A stretch of 16,239 nt of DNA from Bacteroidales bacterium (GTDB taxonomy: Bacteria > Bacteroidota > Bacteroidia > Bacteroidales > UBA7960), in assembly GCA_007128045.1 (NCBI GenBank), contig SKYG01000296.1:1-16239 (forward strand), read 5' to 3'. The first letter of the stretch is position 1, and each line of letters starts with the position of its first letter. The translations under genes and the position numbers were made by a program. The notes under the pieces were generated by a model. The model made no database searches. It saw only the letters and a list, made by a program, of their open reading frames with translations, and was not told the origin of the DNA. Positions 6,012-14,199 of this stretch are shown here, in pieces.

Positions 6012-7352
6012 CTAAACGTATCCCTGTGCGATCATGGCATCGGCTACTTTCACGAACCCTCCGATGTTGGCTCCTTTTACGTAGTTGACGAAGTCACCTT
6101 CCTTGCCAAATTCTGCACATGTTTTGTGGATGTTGATCATGATATTATGCAGGCGTTGGTCTACCTCTTCGCGGGTCCAGGATAGCCGGAGGGAGTTTTG
6201 GCTCATTTCGAGGCCTGAAGTGGCTACTCCGCCAGCATTGGCGGCTTTGCCGGGGCCGTATAGTATCTGGTTATTCAGGAATACTTCCACAGCTTCCGGG
6301 GTGGAAGGCATATTGGCACCTTCAGAAACACATATACAGCCATTTTTTACCAGGGCTTTGGCTTCTTCTTCATTGATCTCATTTTCAGTAGCGCAGGGCA
6401 GTGCGATATCGCATGCTTCCATCCACGGGCGTGAAACACCGTCAACATATTTGCATCCGAACTCATCGGCATATTCTCGGATTCGACCACGTTTAACGTT
6501 TTTAAGGGTCATTATATACTCAAGCTTCTCCGTATCGATTCCGTCTTTATCGTAGATATACCCATTGGAGTCAGACATGGACACCACGATGCCACCAAGC
6601 TCAATCACTTTTTGCGTAGCAAACTGGGCGACGTTGCCTGATCCGCTAATGGCGACGGTTTTTCCTTTTATGCCTTCGTTGATGGTGGCAAGCATCTCCT
6701 GAGCAAAGTACACTGTTCCATACCCTGTGGCTTCGGGTCTGATCAGACTGCCGCCGTATTCCAGTCCTTTGCCTGTAAATACACCGGAGAACTCATTGCG
6801 TATGCGTTTGTACTGGCCGAACATAAAGCCAATCTCACGGCCACCGACACCGATATCACCTGCTGGTACGTCGGTATCTGGCCCGATATGACGTGACAGT
6901 TCAATCATAAGACTTTGACAGAACCGCATCACCTCGTTGTCGCTTTTCCCTTTGGGGTCGAAGTCGCTTCCCCCTTTTCCACCACCCAGTGGCAGAGAGG
7001 TAAGGCTGTTTTTAAAGACCTGTTCGAAGGCAAGAAATTTTAAAATGCCCAGATCTACTGTTGGGTGAAAACGCATACCTCCCTTATAAGGTCCTATTGC
7101 ACTGTTCATTTCGATGCGGTAGCCTCTGTTTATCTGTACCTCTCCTTTGTCGTCGATCCAGGGTACGCGAAATATGACAACCCTTTCGGGTTCTGTCATT
7201 CGTTCAAATACCTTTGCTGCCTTGTATTTGGGGTTTTCTTCGATAAACGGAATAATGGTTTCGGCTACTTCCTGCACCGCCTGGTGAAAAGCTCTCTCGG
7301 AGGGGTTTTTTGCGATGACATAGTCCATGAATTTCTTTACTTTTGTATCCAT
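6012..7352 (-). CDS. gdhA: Glutamate dehydrogenase, NADP-type (hexameric family)
   Basis: Reversible reductive amination of 2-oxoglutarate to L-glutamate. 446 aa, the length of the small hexameric GDH subunits. Catalytic and substrate residues are present: K90 in GPYKGGMRFHP, K114 in FKNSLT, K126 in GGGKGGSDFDPKG, D166 in PAGDIGVGG. The dinucleotide fold reads AISGSGNVAQFA (234-245) and the second strand ends in MSDSNG (259-264). That S-D-S wording is like E. coli NADP-dependent GdhA, so NADP use and an ammonia-assimilating role are inferred. It is divergent from the first receiver/ATP-grasp gene across 137 bp of AT-rich sequence in which I find no exact TAnnTTTG box. A second, different GDH lies 6.8 kb away at 14200-15537. 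Confidence 0.95.
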   Translation of the reverse strand: MDTKVKKFMDYVIAKNPSERAFHQAVQEVAETIIPFIEENPKYKAAKVFERMTEPERVVIFRVPWIDDKGEVQINRGYRIEMNSAIGPYKGGMRFHPTVDLGILKFLAFEQVFKNSLTSLPLGGGKGGSDFDPKGKSDNEVMRFCQSLMIELSRHIGPDTDVPAGDIGVGGREIGFMFGQYKRIRNEFSGVFTGKGLEYGGSLIRPEATGYGTVYFAQEMLATINEGIKGKTVAISGSGNVAQFATQKVIELGGIVVSMSDSNGYIYDKDGIDTEKLEYIMTLKNVKRGRIREYADEFGCKYVDGVSRPWMEACDIALPCATENEINEEEAKALVKNGCICVSEGANMPSTPEAVEVFLNNQILYGPGKAANAGGVATSGLEMSQNSLRLSWTREEVDQRLHNIMINIHKTCAEFGKEGDFVNYVKGANIGGFVKVADAMIAQGYV

Positions 7353-7489
7353 TGCTTTTGTTGTTTTTTGAGATTATTTTGTTCTTTAATGAATTTTGAT
7401 GTAATATTATAAAAAATCACACATCGTTTTATATAAGGGAGAAAACATATTTATTTTTACTATCTCTTGTTTTTTTCGATAATTATCTT

Positions 7490-10400
7490 ATGGCTGTAAA
7501 AAAAAGTATTCCTGAACAAAACAAGCAACTGACAGAGGAAATATCTGCCATGGAGCATGCATTATCTATGAGTCCTGAGGAGATACAGCGGGTCTTGTAT
7601 GAGAAGCGTGAGCGTTTAAAGGAGCTGGGGGCCATCAATAATGCTACTTTGATTCTCAGGGAAGATAAGCCCATCCCGGAGATGTTAAAAGAGATCGTAG
7701 AGGTGCTTCCGCCTGGCTGGCAATATCCTGAAGACACTGTTGCCCGGATCAGGTATGGTGCGGATATATACCTGAGTTCTGACAATTTCAGAGAGACACA
7801 ATGGTATCAGCGCAAGACATTTGAAACGATAGATGGCAAAGAGGGCTTTTTGGAAGTGTTTTATCTCAAGGAGTATCCTGCCATGGATGAGGGACCCTTC
7901 CTGATGGAGGAGCGTCATCTGATCAACAACCTGGCCGGACTGATATCGGGCAACCTCAACACACATATTGGCAAGTTATTATTGAAGAAAGCAGAGCCTG
8001 AGATCAAGGACTCGGAGCGTGATGCACAGGAGAGGACGCATGCCGCCATGAGTCGGCAGCTCCTGCAAAAGTTCCTGAACAAACACAACTCCGATCGCGA
8101 TATTTATCATGATCTGATGCAGTACAAGGTCAGAGAGATCTTGTTGGTAGCCAATCTTTATGATGCATACATCATAGAGCAGGAGGGTCGTTTCTTTGAA
8201 CAGGTTACAGGAGAGTATTACCAGCTGAACCTGTCATCTGCACCCAGAATCACAGGTGTGTCGACACCTGAGGAGGCCCTGGAGAAGCTGCATGAAAAAC
8301 ATTTTGACCTGGTAATCGTGATGATGGGGGTTGATAAGTCAACACCGGTGCGCCTAAGCCGCATCATCAAGCAGATCTATCCCAATATACCCATATTCAT
8401 GTTGCTGAATAACAACAGCGACATCGCCATGTTTGAAGATGGCAATATACCGATGACCTCCATCGATAAGGTGTTTGTATGGAATGGAGACTCAAAGGTG
8501 TTTCTTGCCATGGTTAAATATATTGAGGACAGGCTAAATGTGGAAAACGACATACGCATTGGCATGGTCAGGGTGATTTTGCTGGTAGAGGACTCTGCCA
8601 GGTATTACTCCCGCTACCTGCCCATACTCTATTCCATTGTTATTGAACAAACCCAGCATCTTATTGAAGAGGTGAATACCGATGAGTTGTATAAACTGTT
8701 GAAGATGCGTGTCAGGCCTAAAATCCTCTTGGCTTCCAATTACAATGAGGCCATCTCCATGTTCAATAAGTACAAGGATAATTTGTTATGCCTTATTTCC
8801 GATGTGAAGTTTAAAAAGAACGGCAAGCTTAATGAGAATGCGGGTTTGGATTTGGTATCCTATGTTAAGTCACACATTCCTGAACTTCCAACTGTATTGC
8901 AATCGTCTGAGCCAGAAAACTCTAAGAAGGCGTATTTGCTTAAATCCATTTTTATAAACAAAAACTCTGAAACGCTCCGGCAGGACTTACAGAGTTTTAT
9001 CAACTATTACCTGGGGTTTGGGCATTTTGTCTATAAAGATGAGGAGGGGCGGCGCGACATAGCAGTTGCCAGGTCGATGAAAGAGTTTCAGACGCACCTG
9101 AAAACCATCCCGGAGAAATCTTTGATCTTTCATGCACGAAAGGATCATTTCTCGCATTGGCTGATGGCCCGTGGTGAGATTCAGATTGCCAGACGCATCA
9201 AACCGTTAAAGATAGACGACTTTCCAACTGCTGCAAAGTTGCGCGAATACCTGATAGATGTGGTGGAAAAATGCATCCGCGACAAGCAAAAAGGGAAGGT
9301 GATCAATTTTGAGGAAACCGCTATCCTGGATGAGAGCAACGTCGTAAACCTGGCTCATGGCTCATTGGGTGGAAAGGGGCGTGGCTTGGCTTTTATCAAT
9401 ATGATAATCAACAATTTTGATTTTTCTGAACTGGTTCCCGACATTGTCGTCCGCACACCCAGAACATCAATTATCGGAACAGAGGAATTTGAACGATTTA
9501 TTGTAAATAATAAACTTTTTGCAGACATATACTCGGAGACTGATTATGACACGATAAAAAAGAGGTTTCTGGCAGGTAATTTAACAGATACACTAAAGAA
9601 AAGGCTTAGGGTTTATTTGTCGGTCATCAAAACACCTTTGGCAATCCGCTCATCAAGCTTATTTGAGGATTCTCTGATGCAACCCTTTGCCGGTATTTTT
9701 GATACGTTCTTGCTGCCAAACAACCATCCTGACCTTACTATGCGGCTTGAGCAAACCATGGATGCCATAAAGCTGGTGTTTGCTTCCATCTTCTCACCTA
9801 CAGCGATAGCTTACTTTCAAGCTGTAAACTATAAGATAGAGGAGGAGCGGATGGCTATCATTATTCAGGAGGTAGTGGGACATCAGTATGAACAGTTCTT
9901 TTACCCACATATTAGTGGTGTGGCTCAATCCTACAATTTTTACCCTTATTCCTATATGAAGCCGGAAGAGGGCTTTGCATCGATGGCAGTCGGATTGGGT
10001 AAGTATGTTGTAGAGGGGGAGAAGTCGTACCGTTTTTCACCAGTGCATCCGCAGCTGGAGATCTACTCGCCAAAAGATCTGTTTAAAAACTCCCAGGTGC
10101 ACTTTTATGCTGTTGATCTGCGAAAAGAAAGTCTGAATTTACTGGAGGGTGATGATGCGGGCCTCGCCAAGTTAGAGATCGACAAATCAGAACAGCACGG
10201 AACCTTAAAACATTGTGCGTCGGTGTATGACTTTACAAGCGAACGTACCATTCCGGGACTTACCCAGGCAGGCCCCAGGGTAGTGAATTTTGCCAACATA
10301 CTGAAATATGATTACGCACCCCTGGCCAAGACCATTGAGGTAATATTGGATATCGTTTCTGAAGCTATGGGAACACCTATAGAAATTGAGTTTGCCGTTG

Positions 10401-11020
10401 ATCTGGCCAAGGATGAGAATGGCAGACCCTCATTTTATTTGCTTCAGCTAAAGCCACTTGTAAAAAATGTTATCGATACGGAGATAAAAATCGACAAGAT
10501 CGACAATGACCGCTTGTTGTTATATTGTGAGAATGGGATGGGCAATGGCAAGATCACTGATATATCGGATGTGATCTATTTGGATATGGACACGTTTGAT
10601 ACATTGAAAACTGAAAAGATGCGCGATGAGATCAACCATCTTAACAGTTTGATGGTAAAAGAAAACAGGCAGTACATTTTGATTGGGCCCGGCCGCTGGG
10701 GTACACGCGACAAGTTTATAGGGATCCCCGTAAAGTGGTCGCAAATATCAAAAGCCAGAATTATTGTCGAATTAAGTATGGAGGATTTTCCCCTGGAAGC
10801 TTCTTTGGGATCACATTTCTTCCATAACGTAATATCAATGAATGTGGGATACTTCTCAGTAAAACATAACGACCTGATTGATTACATAAACTGGGATGTG
10901 CTCAAACAAGCTAAAACAGTTCGGAGTACCAAATTTTTCAAACACGTACGTTTCGATGAACCGCTTGAGATCATCATGGATGGCAAGCAGCGGGCATCGC
11001 TGATATACTTTAGAGGATAA
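7490..11020 (+). CDS. Sensor-receiver-ATP-grasp protein A: GAF-like domain, two receiver-like domains, PPDK_N domain
   Basis: 1176 aa, cytoplasmic, no membrane segment. Order: basic coiled coil (1-50); GAF-like sensor domain (about 50-165; PPGWQYPEDTVARIRYG, EGFLEVFYLKEYP, GPFLMEERHLINNLAGL); receiver-like domain 1 (214-346), where the phospho-Asp position is Met (LVIVMMG); receiver-like domain 2 (359-505), with LLVEDS, D438 in LISDVK, S473 and K491 in place, and about 25 extra residues after the first strand; a linker; then a PPDK/PEP-synthase-type ATP-binding domain (about 615-990): SLGGKGRGLAF, PLAIRSSSLFEDS, QPFAGIFDTF, IIIQEV, SGVAQS, IEFAVDL and LLQLKP. The last 185 residues hold a conserved block with IGPGRWGTRDKFIGIPVKWS. 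The phosphohistidine and PEP/pyruvate barrel domains are absent, so it is not a complete pyruvate phosphate dikinase or PEP synthase. Its substrate is unknown. It is followed 92 bp later by a paralogue. Confidence 0.85.
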   Translation: MAVKKSIPEQNKQLTEEISAMEHALSMSPEEIQRVLYEKRERLKELGAINNATLILREDKPIPEMLKEIVEVLPPGWQYPEDTVARIRYGADIYLSSDNFRETQWYQRKTFETIDGKEGFLEVFYLKEYPAMDEGPFLMEERHLINNLAGLISGNLNTHIGKLLLKKAEPEIKDSERDAQERTHAAMSRQLLQKFLNKHNSDRDIYHDLMQYKVREILLVANLYDAYIIEQEGRFFEQVTGEYYQLNLSSAPRITGVSTPEEALEKLHEKHFDLVIVMMGVDKSTPVRLSRIIKQIYPNIPIFMLLNNNSDIAMFEDGNIPMTSIDKVFVWNGDSKVFLAMVKYIEDRLNVENDIRIGMVRVILLVEDSARYYSRYLPILYSIVIEQTQHLIEEVNTDELYKLLKMRVRPKILLASNYNEAISMFNKYKDNLLCLISDVKFKKNGKLNENAGLDLVSYVKSHIPELPTVLQSSEPENSKKAYLLKSIFINKNSETLRQDLQSFINYYLGFGHFVYKDEEGRRDIAVARSMKEFQTHLKTIPEKSLIFHARKDHFSHWLMARGEIQIARRIKPLKIDDFPTAAKLREYLIDVVEKCIRDKQKGKVINFEETAILDESNVVNLAHGSLGGKGRGLAFINMIINNFDFSELVPDIVVRTPRTSIIGTEEFERFIVNNKLFADIYSETDYDTIKKRFLAGNLTDTLKKRLRVYLSVIKTPLAIRSSSLFEDSLMQPFAGIFDTFLLPNNHPDLTMRLEQTMDAIKLVFASIFSPTAIAYFQAVNYKIEEERMAIIIQEVVGHQYEQFFYPHISGVAQSYNFYPYSYMKPEEGFASMAVGLGKYVVEGEKSYRFSPVHPQLEIYSPKDLFKNSQVHFYAVDLRKESLNLLEGDDAGLAKLEIDKSEQHGTLKHCASVYDFTSERTIPGLTQAGPRVVNFANILKYDYAPLAKTIEVILDIVSEAMGTPIEIEFAVDLAKDENGRPSFYLLQLKPLVKNVIDTEIKIDKIDNDRLLLYCENGMGNGKITDISDVIYLDMDTFDTLKTEKMRDEINHLNSLMVKENRQYILIGPGRWGTRDKFIGIPVKWSQISKARIIVELSMEDFPLEASLGSHFFHNVISMNVGYFSVKHNDLIDYINWDVLKQAKTVRSTKFFKHVRFDEPLEIIMDGKQRASLIYFRG

Positions 11021-11037
11021 GAGGTTACGGTTAACTT

Positions 11038-11078
11038 TTTTTTGACCTTTGACTTTCGGCTTACGACTTTTGACCATT
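11038..11078. repeat. Degenerate heptamer-type repeat
   Basis: On the minus strand this reads as GGTCAAAAGTCGTAAGC followed by CGAAAGTCAAAGGTCAAA, a decayed relative of the GTCGAAG array at 4423-4485. It lies in the 92-bp gap between the two receiver/ATP-grasp genes. Confidence 0.5.
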
Positions 11079-11083
11079 TATCA

Positions 11084-11107
11084 ATTCAACGATTCAACGA
11101 TTCAACA
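11084..11107. repeat. 8-bp tandem repeat ATTCAACG, three units
   Basis: ATTCAACG, ATTCAACG, ATTCAACA in direct succession, ending six bases before the ATG at 11113 of the second receiver/ATP-grasp gene, so the array forms its leader. Similar AATCAACA words lie near 5990-6010 beside the first GDH stop. Confidence 0.75.
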
Positions 11108-11112
11108 ATTTT

Positions 11113-14091
11113 ATGCCTGATTTATCAAAATACGGTTACAACGCCAGGTATGCCACTGATCATCATGATTTCAGGGAGATATCCTACCAGGATCTGATGC
11201 AGAGGCGTATTATCAATGTATTATTGATATGCAGTAACTATGATGCTTTCATGCTGGAAGAAGACGGACGCATCAATGAAAAGATATTTCTGGAGTATAC
11301 CTCCAAGAACCTGCGTTATCCGCCTCAGTTTACCCAGGCAAGTTCTTCGGAAGAGGCGTTTGAGTTGTTGAAAGACAAAGATTTTGATCTGGTCATCACC
11401 ATGTTGAACGTGGGTAAGATCGATGCTTTTGAGATGGCAAAAAAGGTGAAGATGCGTTACCCGAAGATTCCTATCGTGGTGCTGACTCACTTCTCACGTG
11501 AGGTGTCAATGAAATTGTCGAATGAAGACCTTAGTTCCATCGACTATGTATTCTCCTGGTTAGGGAACTCGAGTTTGTTGCTGGCCATCATCAAGTTGCT
11601 GGAGGACCGCATGAATGCCGAGTATGATATCGAGGTGGTTGGTGTTCAGGCGATATTACTTGTAGAGGACTCTGTCAGGTATTATTCCTCTTATTTGCCA
11701 AACATTTACAAGGTGATCTTTGATCAGACCAACGAGCTGATGACAGAAGGCCTGAATGAACACAGGAAGACCCTTCGCATGCGTGCCCGTCCGAAAATAT
11801 TGCTGGCAAAGAATTTTGAGGATGCTGTAATGCTGTACGAGAAATACCGCAACAACCTGCTTGGCGTGATCTCTGACATCAGCTACTCCCGCAAGGGAAA
11901 GAAAGACCATAAGGCTGGGATCAGGTTGGCCAGGTTTATCCGGAAAGGTGATCATCAGATACCCATCATGTTACAGTCGTCGGATACCTGGGATCAGAAG
12001 ATCATGCGTGAGTTGAAGGTTAGTTTCATCAACAAATACAGCAAGACCCTGCTTGTGGAGCTCAAGCATTACATCAAGGATAATTACGGATTCGGGGATT
12101 TTGTGTTTATCGATCCGGTAAATGGGTTGGAGGTAGACCGGGCCAATAACCTGCATTCACTACAGGTCAAGATTGCAAAGGTTGCAGCTCAGTCGCTGGA
12201 ACACCATGTGTTGAATAATCATTTTGCCAGGTGGCTGAAAGCCAGGGCACTCTTTTCTTTGTCGAACCTGTTTATTAAAAAGCACCGTGACGACTTTAAC
12301 GATATTGAGGAGGTAAGGCATTACCTGATAGATACCATTGCAAATTACCGGAGGGTAAAAGGCCGGGGTATCATTGCCAGTCACCTTGATGAATATGCTG
12401 TTTTTACAAGACTGGGAGATGGTCAGCTGGGAGGAAAGGCGCGTGGACTGGCATTTATTGACTCGGTGATCAACAAGCATAGGATCATGTATAAGTGGGA
12501 TCATGTGATCCTGGCCATCCCACGTACTGTAGTGCTCACCACCGATTTGTTTGATGAATTCATGGAAGAAGGTAACCTTTATGAGTTTGCCCTGTCAACT
12601 GCAACCGATGAAGAGATACTGGAACAGTTTGTGCGGTCGCGAACGCCATCTCGTATGAGAACCTATATCAAGGAGATGATAGAATTTTTTAGTAACCCTT
12701 TGGCGGTAAGGTCTTCAAGCTTGCTGGAGGATAGTCATTATCAACCATTTGCCGGGGTTTATGCGACGTATATGATTCCCAATAACCACAGCGATGCCAG
12801 TGTGCGTTTTCAGCAATTGGAACAGGCTATTAAAAGTGTGTATGCATCGGTTTTTTATAAGGGGAGCAAAGCGTATATCGCGGCTACCTCTAATGTGATC
12901 GATGAAGAAAAAATGGCTGTTGTAATCCAGGAGGTATCCGGACGGGCCTACGGCGATAAATTGTATCCTACTGTATCGGGCGTGGCCAGGTCGGTCAATT
13001 TTTATCCCATCGATCCTGAAACATACAGCGATGGGGTTGCCAATATAGCTTTCGGACTGGGGAAAACCATCGTTGACGGGGGCATATCGCTACGGTTCTG
13101 TCCGAAATATCCTGAGAAAGTGTTGCAGCTATCAAGTCCTGAAATGGCGTTGCGCGACAGTCAGAAAGAGTTTTACAGTCTGAACCTGGATCCGGATAAG
13201 TTCAAGCCAACTGTTGATGAGACGGCCAACCTTCATAAAGTAAGAATCCGAAACCTGAAAGGCAGTTCCTCACTGAAGTATGTTGCATCGACCTACGACT
13301 ATGAAGACGGGATCATTCGTGATGGTATTTACGATTCAGGCAAGGTGATCATTACATTTGCTAACATCCTGAGGTATAAATCATTTCCCTTGTCAGATAT
13401 TTTACAGGAACTGCTCCATATCGGCCAGCGTGAGATGAACAACCAGGTGGAGATTGAGTTTGCAGCCACGCTGGACAATCCTAAGGGGGAGCCACGAATT
13501 TTTCATTTTCTTCAGATACGGCCCATCGTTGAAGCACAGGAGAAACACCGGGTAAAGATCACCTCCCATAAGGCCGAAGAGTCGATTATATGCAGTAAGC
13601 ACGCTTTGGGCAATGGGTCTATAGATACCATTTACGACCTGGTCTATGTCAAACCAGAATCCTTTAACCCTGCAGATTCAAAGAAAATTGCTGATGTCAT
13701 TGACAGGCTTAACAGCCAGTTTGTTGCAAGTAAAACAAATTATGTGCTCGTTGGTCCTGGCAGATGGGGCTCGGCCGACCCATGGTTGGGTATTCCGGTA
13801 AAATGGGCCCAGATATCTGCTGTAAGGCTTATCGTTGAAGCAGGGCTGGATAACTACCGCATTGACCCTAGTCAGGGTACTCATTTTTTTCAGAACCTTA
13901 CCGCCTTCCACGTGGGATATTTTACCGTAAACCCCTTTATTAATGACGGTCATTATGATGTTGGTTTTTTAAACGACAAAGATGCTATCTATGAGGATGA
14001 ATTTGTACGGCATGTACGTTTTGATAACCCTATGTCGATCCGGATCGATGGCAGTTCAAAGACCGGTATCATATTGAAGCCCAAAAAATAA
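11113..14091 (+). CDS. Receiver-ATP-grasp protein B: two receiver-like domains and PPDK_N domain
   Basis: A 992-aa paralogue of the preceding protein, lacking the coiled coil and GAF-like region (about 190 residues). Receiver-like domain 1 (33-168) lacks the phospho-Asp (LVITMLNV, Met at the acceptor position). Receiver-like domain 2 (178-322) has LLVEDS, D255 in VISDISYS, S289 in MLQSSD and K308 in FINKYS, so it could accept phosphate; the stretch after its first strand is also elongated. The ATP-grasp region (about 430-805) has QLGGKARGLAF, PLAVRSSSLLEDS, QPFAGVYATY, VVIQEVSG, SGVARSVNFYP, IEFAATLD and FLQIRPI. The C-terminal block holds VGPGRWGSADPWLGIPVKWA and THFFQNLTAFHVGYF. Phosphohistidine and PEP-binding domains are missing as in protein A. 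It probably shares a transcript with A, while an NAD-type GDH follows 108 bp later with its own promoter candidate. Function unknown; automatic naming as a PEP synthase or PPDK would be misleading. Confidence 0.85.
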   Translation: MPDLSKYGYNARYATDHHDFREISYQDLMQRRIINVLLICSNYDAFMLEEDGRINEKIFLEYTSKNLRYPPQFTQASSSEEAFELLKDKDFDLVITMLNVGKIDAFEMAKKVKMRYPKIPIVVLTHFSREVSMKLSNEDLSSIDYVFSWLGNSSLLLAIIKLLEDRMNAEYDIEVVGVQAILLVEDSVRYYSSYLPNIYKVIFDQTNELMTEGLNEHRKTLRMRARPKILLAKNFEDAVMLYEKYRNNLLGVISDISYSRKGKKDHKAGIRLARFIRKGDHQIPIMLQSSDTWDQKIMRELKVSFINKYSKTLLVELKHYIKDNYGFGDFVFIDPVNGLEVDRANNLHSLQVKIAKVAAQSLEHHVLNNHFARWLKARALFSLSNLFIKKHRDDFNDIEEVRHYLIDTIANYRRVKGRGIIASHLDEYAVFTRLGDGQLGGKARGLAFIDSVINKHRIMYKWDHVILAIPRTVVLTTDLFDEFMEEGNLYEFALSTATDEEILEQFVRSRTPSRMRTYIKEMIEFFSNPLAVRSSSLLEDSHYQPFAGVYATYMIPNNHSDASVRFQQLEQAIKSVYASVFYKGSKAYIAATSNVIDEEKMAVVIQEVSGRAYGDKLYPTVSGVARSVNFYPIDPETYSDGVANIAFGLGKTIVDGGISLRFCPKYPEKVLQLSSPEMALRDSQKEFYSLNLDPDKFKPTVDETANLHKVRIRNLKGSSSLKYVASTYDYEDGIIRDGIYDSGKVIITFANILRYKSFPLSDILQELLHIGQREMNNQVEIEFAATLDNPKGEPRIFHFLQIRPIVEAQEKHRVKITSHKAEESIICSKHALGNGSIDTIYDLVYVKPESFNPADSKKIADVIDRLNSQFVASKTNYVLVGPGRWGSADPWLGIPVKWAQISAVRLIVEAGLDNYRIDPSQGTHFFQNLTAFHVGYFTVNPFINDGHYDVGFLNDKDAIYEDEFVRHVRFDNPMSIRIDGSSKTGIILKPKK

Positions 14092-14104
14092 TTTCTTTTC
14101 TTGC

Positions 14105-14136
14105 GTTGTAAATTCAATAAAATAAGGCTAATTTCG
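14105..14136 (+). promoter_or_regulatory. Candidate promoter of the second glutamate dehydrogenase
   Basis: GTTG (14105-14108), 20 bp, then TAATTTCG (14129-14136): one mismatch in each box to TTTG and TAnnTTTG, with correct spacing. It lies 63 bp upstream of the ATG at 14200 in the 108-bp gap after protein B, so the GDH can be transcribed separately. The AT-rich leader ends with AAATCAAGAAATT before the ATG, with no Shine-Dalgarno sequence. Confidence 0.45.
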
Positions 14137-14199
14137 TGCCCAACAAACACGTAGTATTTTAGGTATTTATTTTATTAAATCATTTAAAATCAAGAAATT

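Noticed and set aside
6085..6555. 156-aa reading frame opposite the first GDH, and similar long frames opposite other genes
   Set aside because: These are antisense shadows of well-conserved genes with no recognisable protein features.
7353..7489. Divergent promoter pair between the first GDH and protein A
   Set aside because: The gap is AT-rich and must hold promoters, but no TAnnTTTG box with correct -33 spacing could be found on either strand, so no site was annotated.
7490..14091. Calling the two large genes pyruvate phosphate dikinase or PEP synthase
   Set aside because: Only the ATP-grasp part is present; the phosphohistidine and PEP/pyruvate domains are missing and receiver domains are added, so the enzymatic name is not supported.
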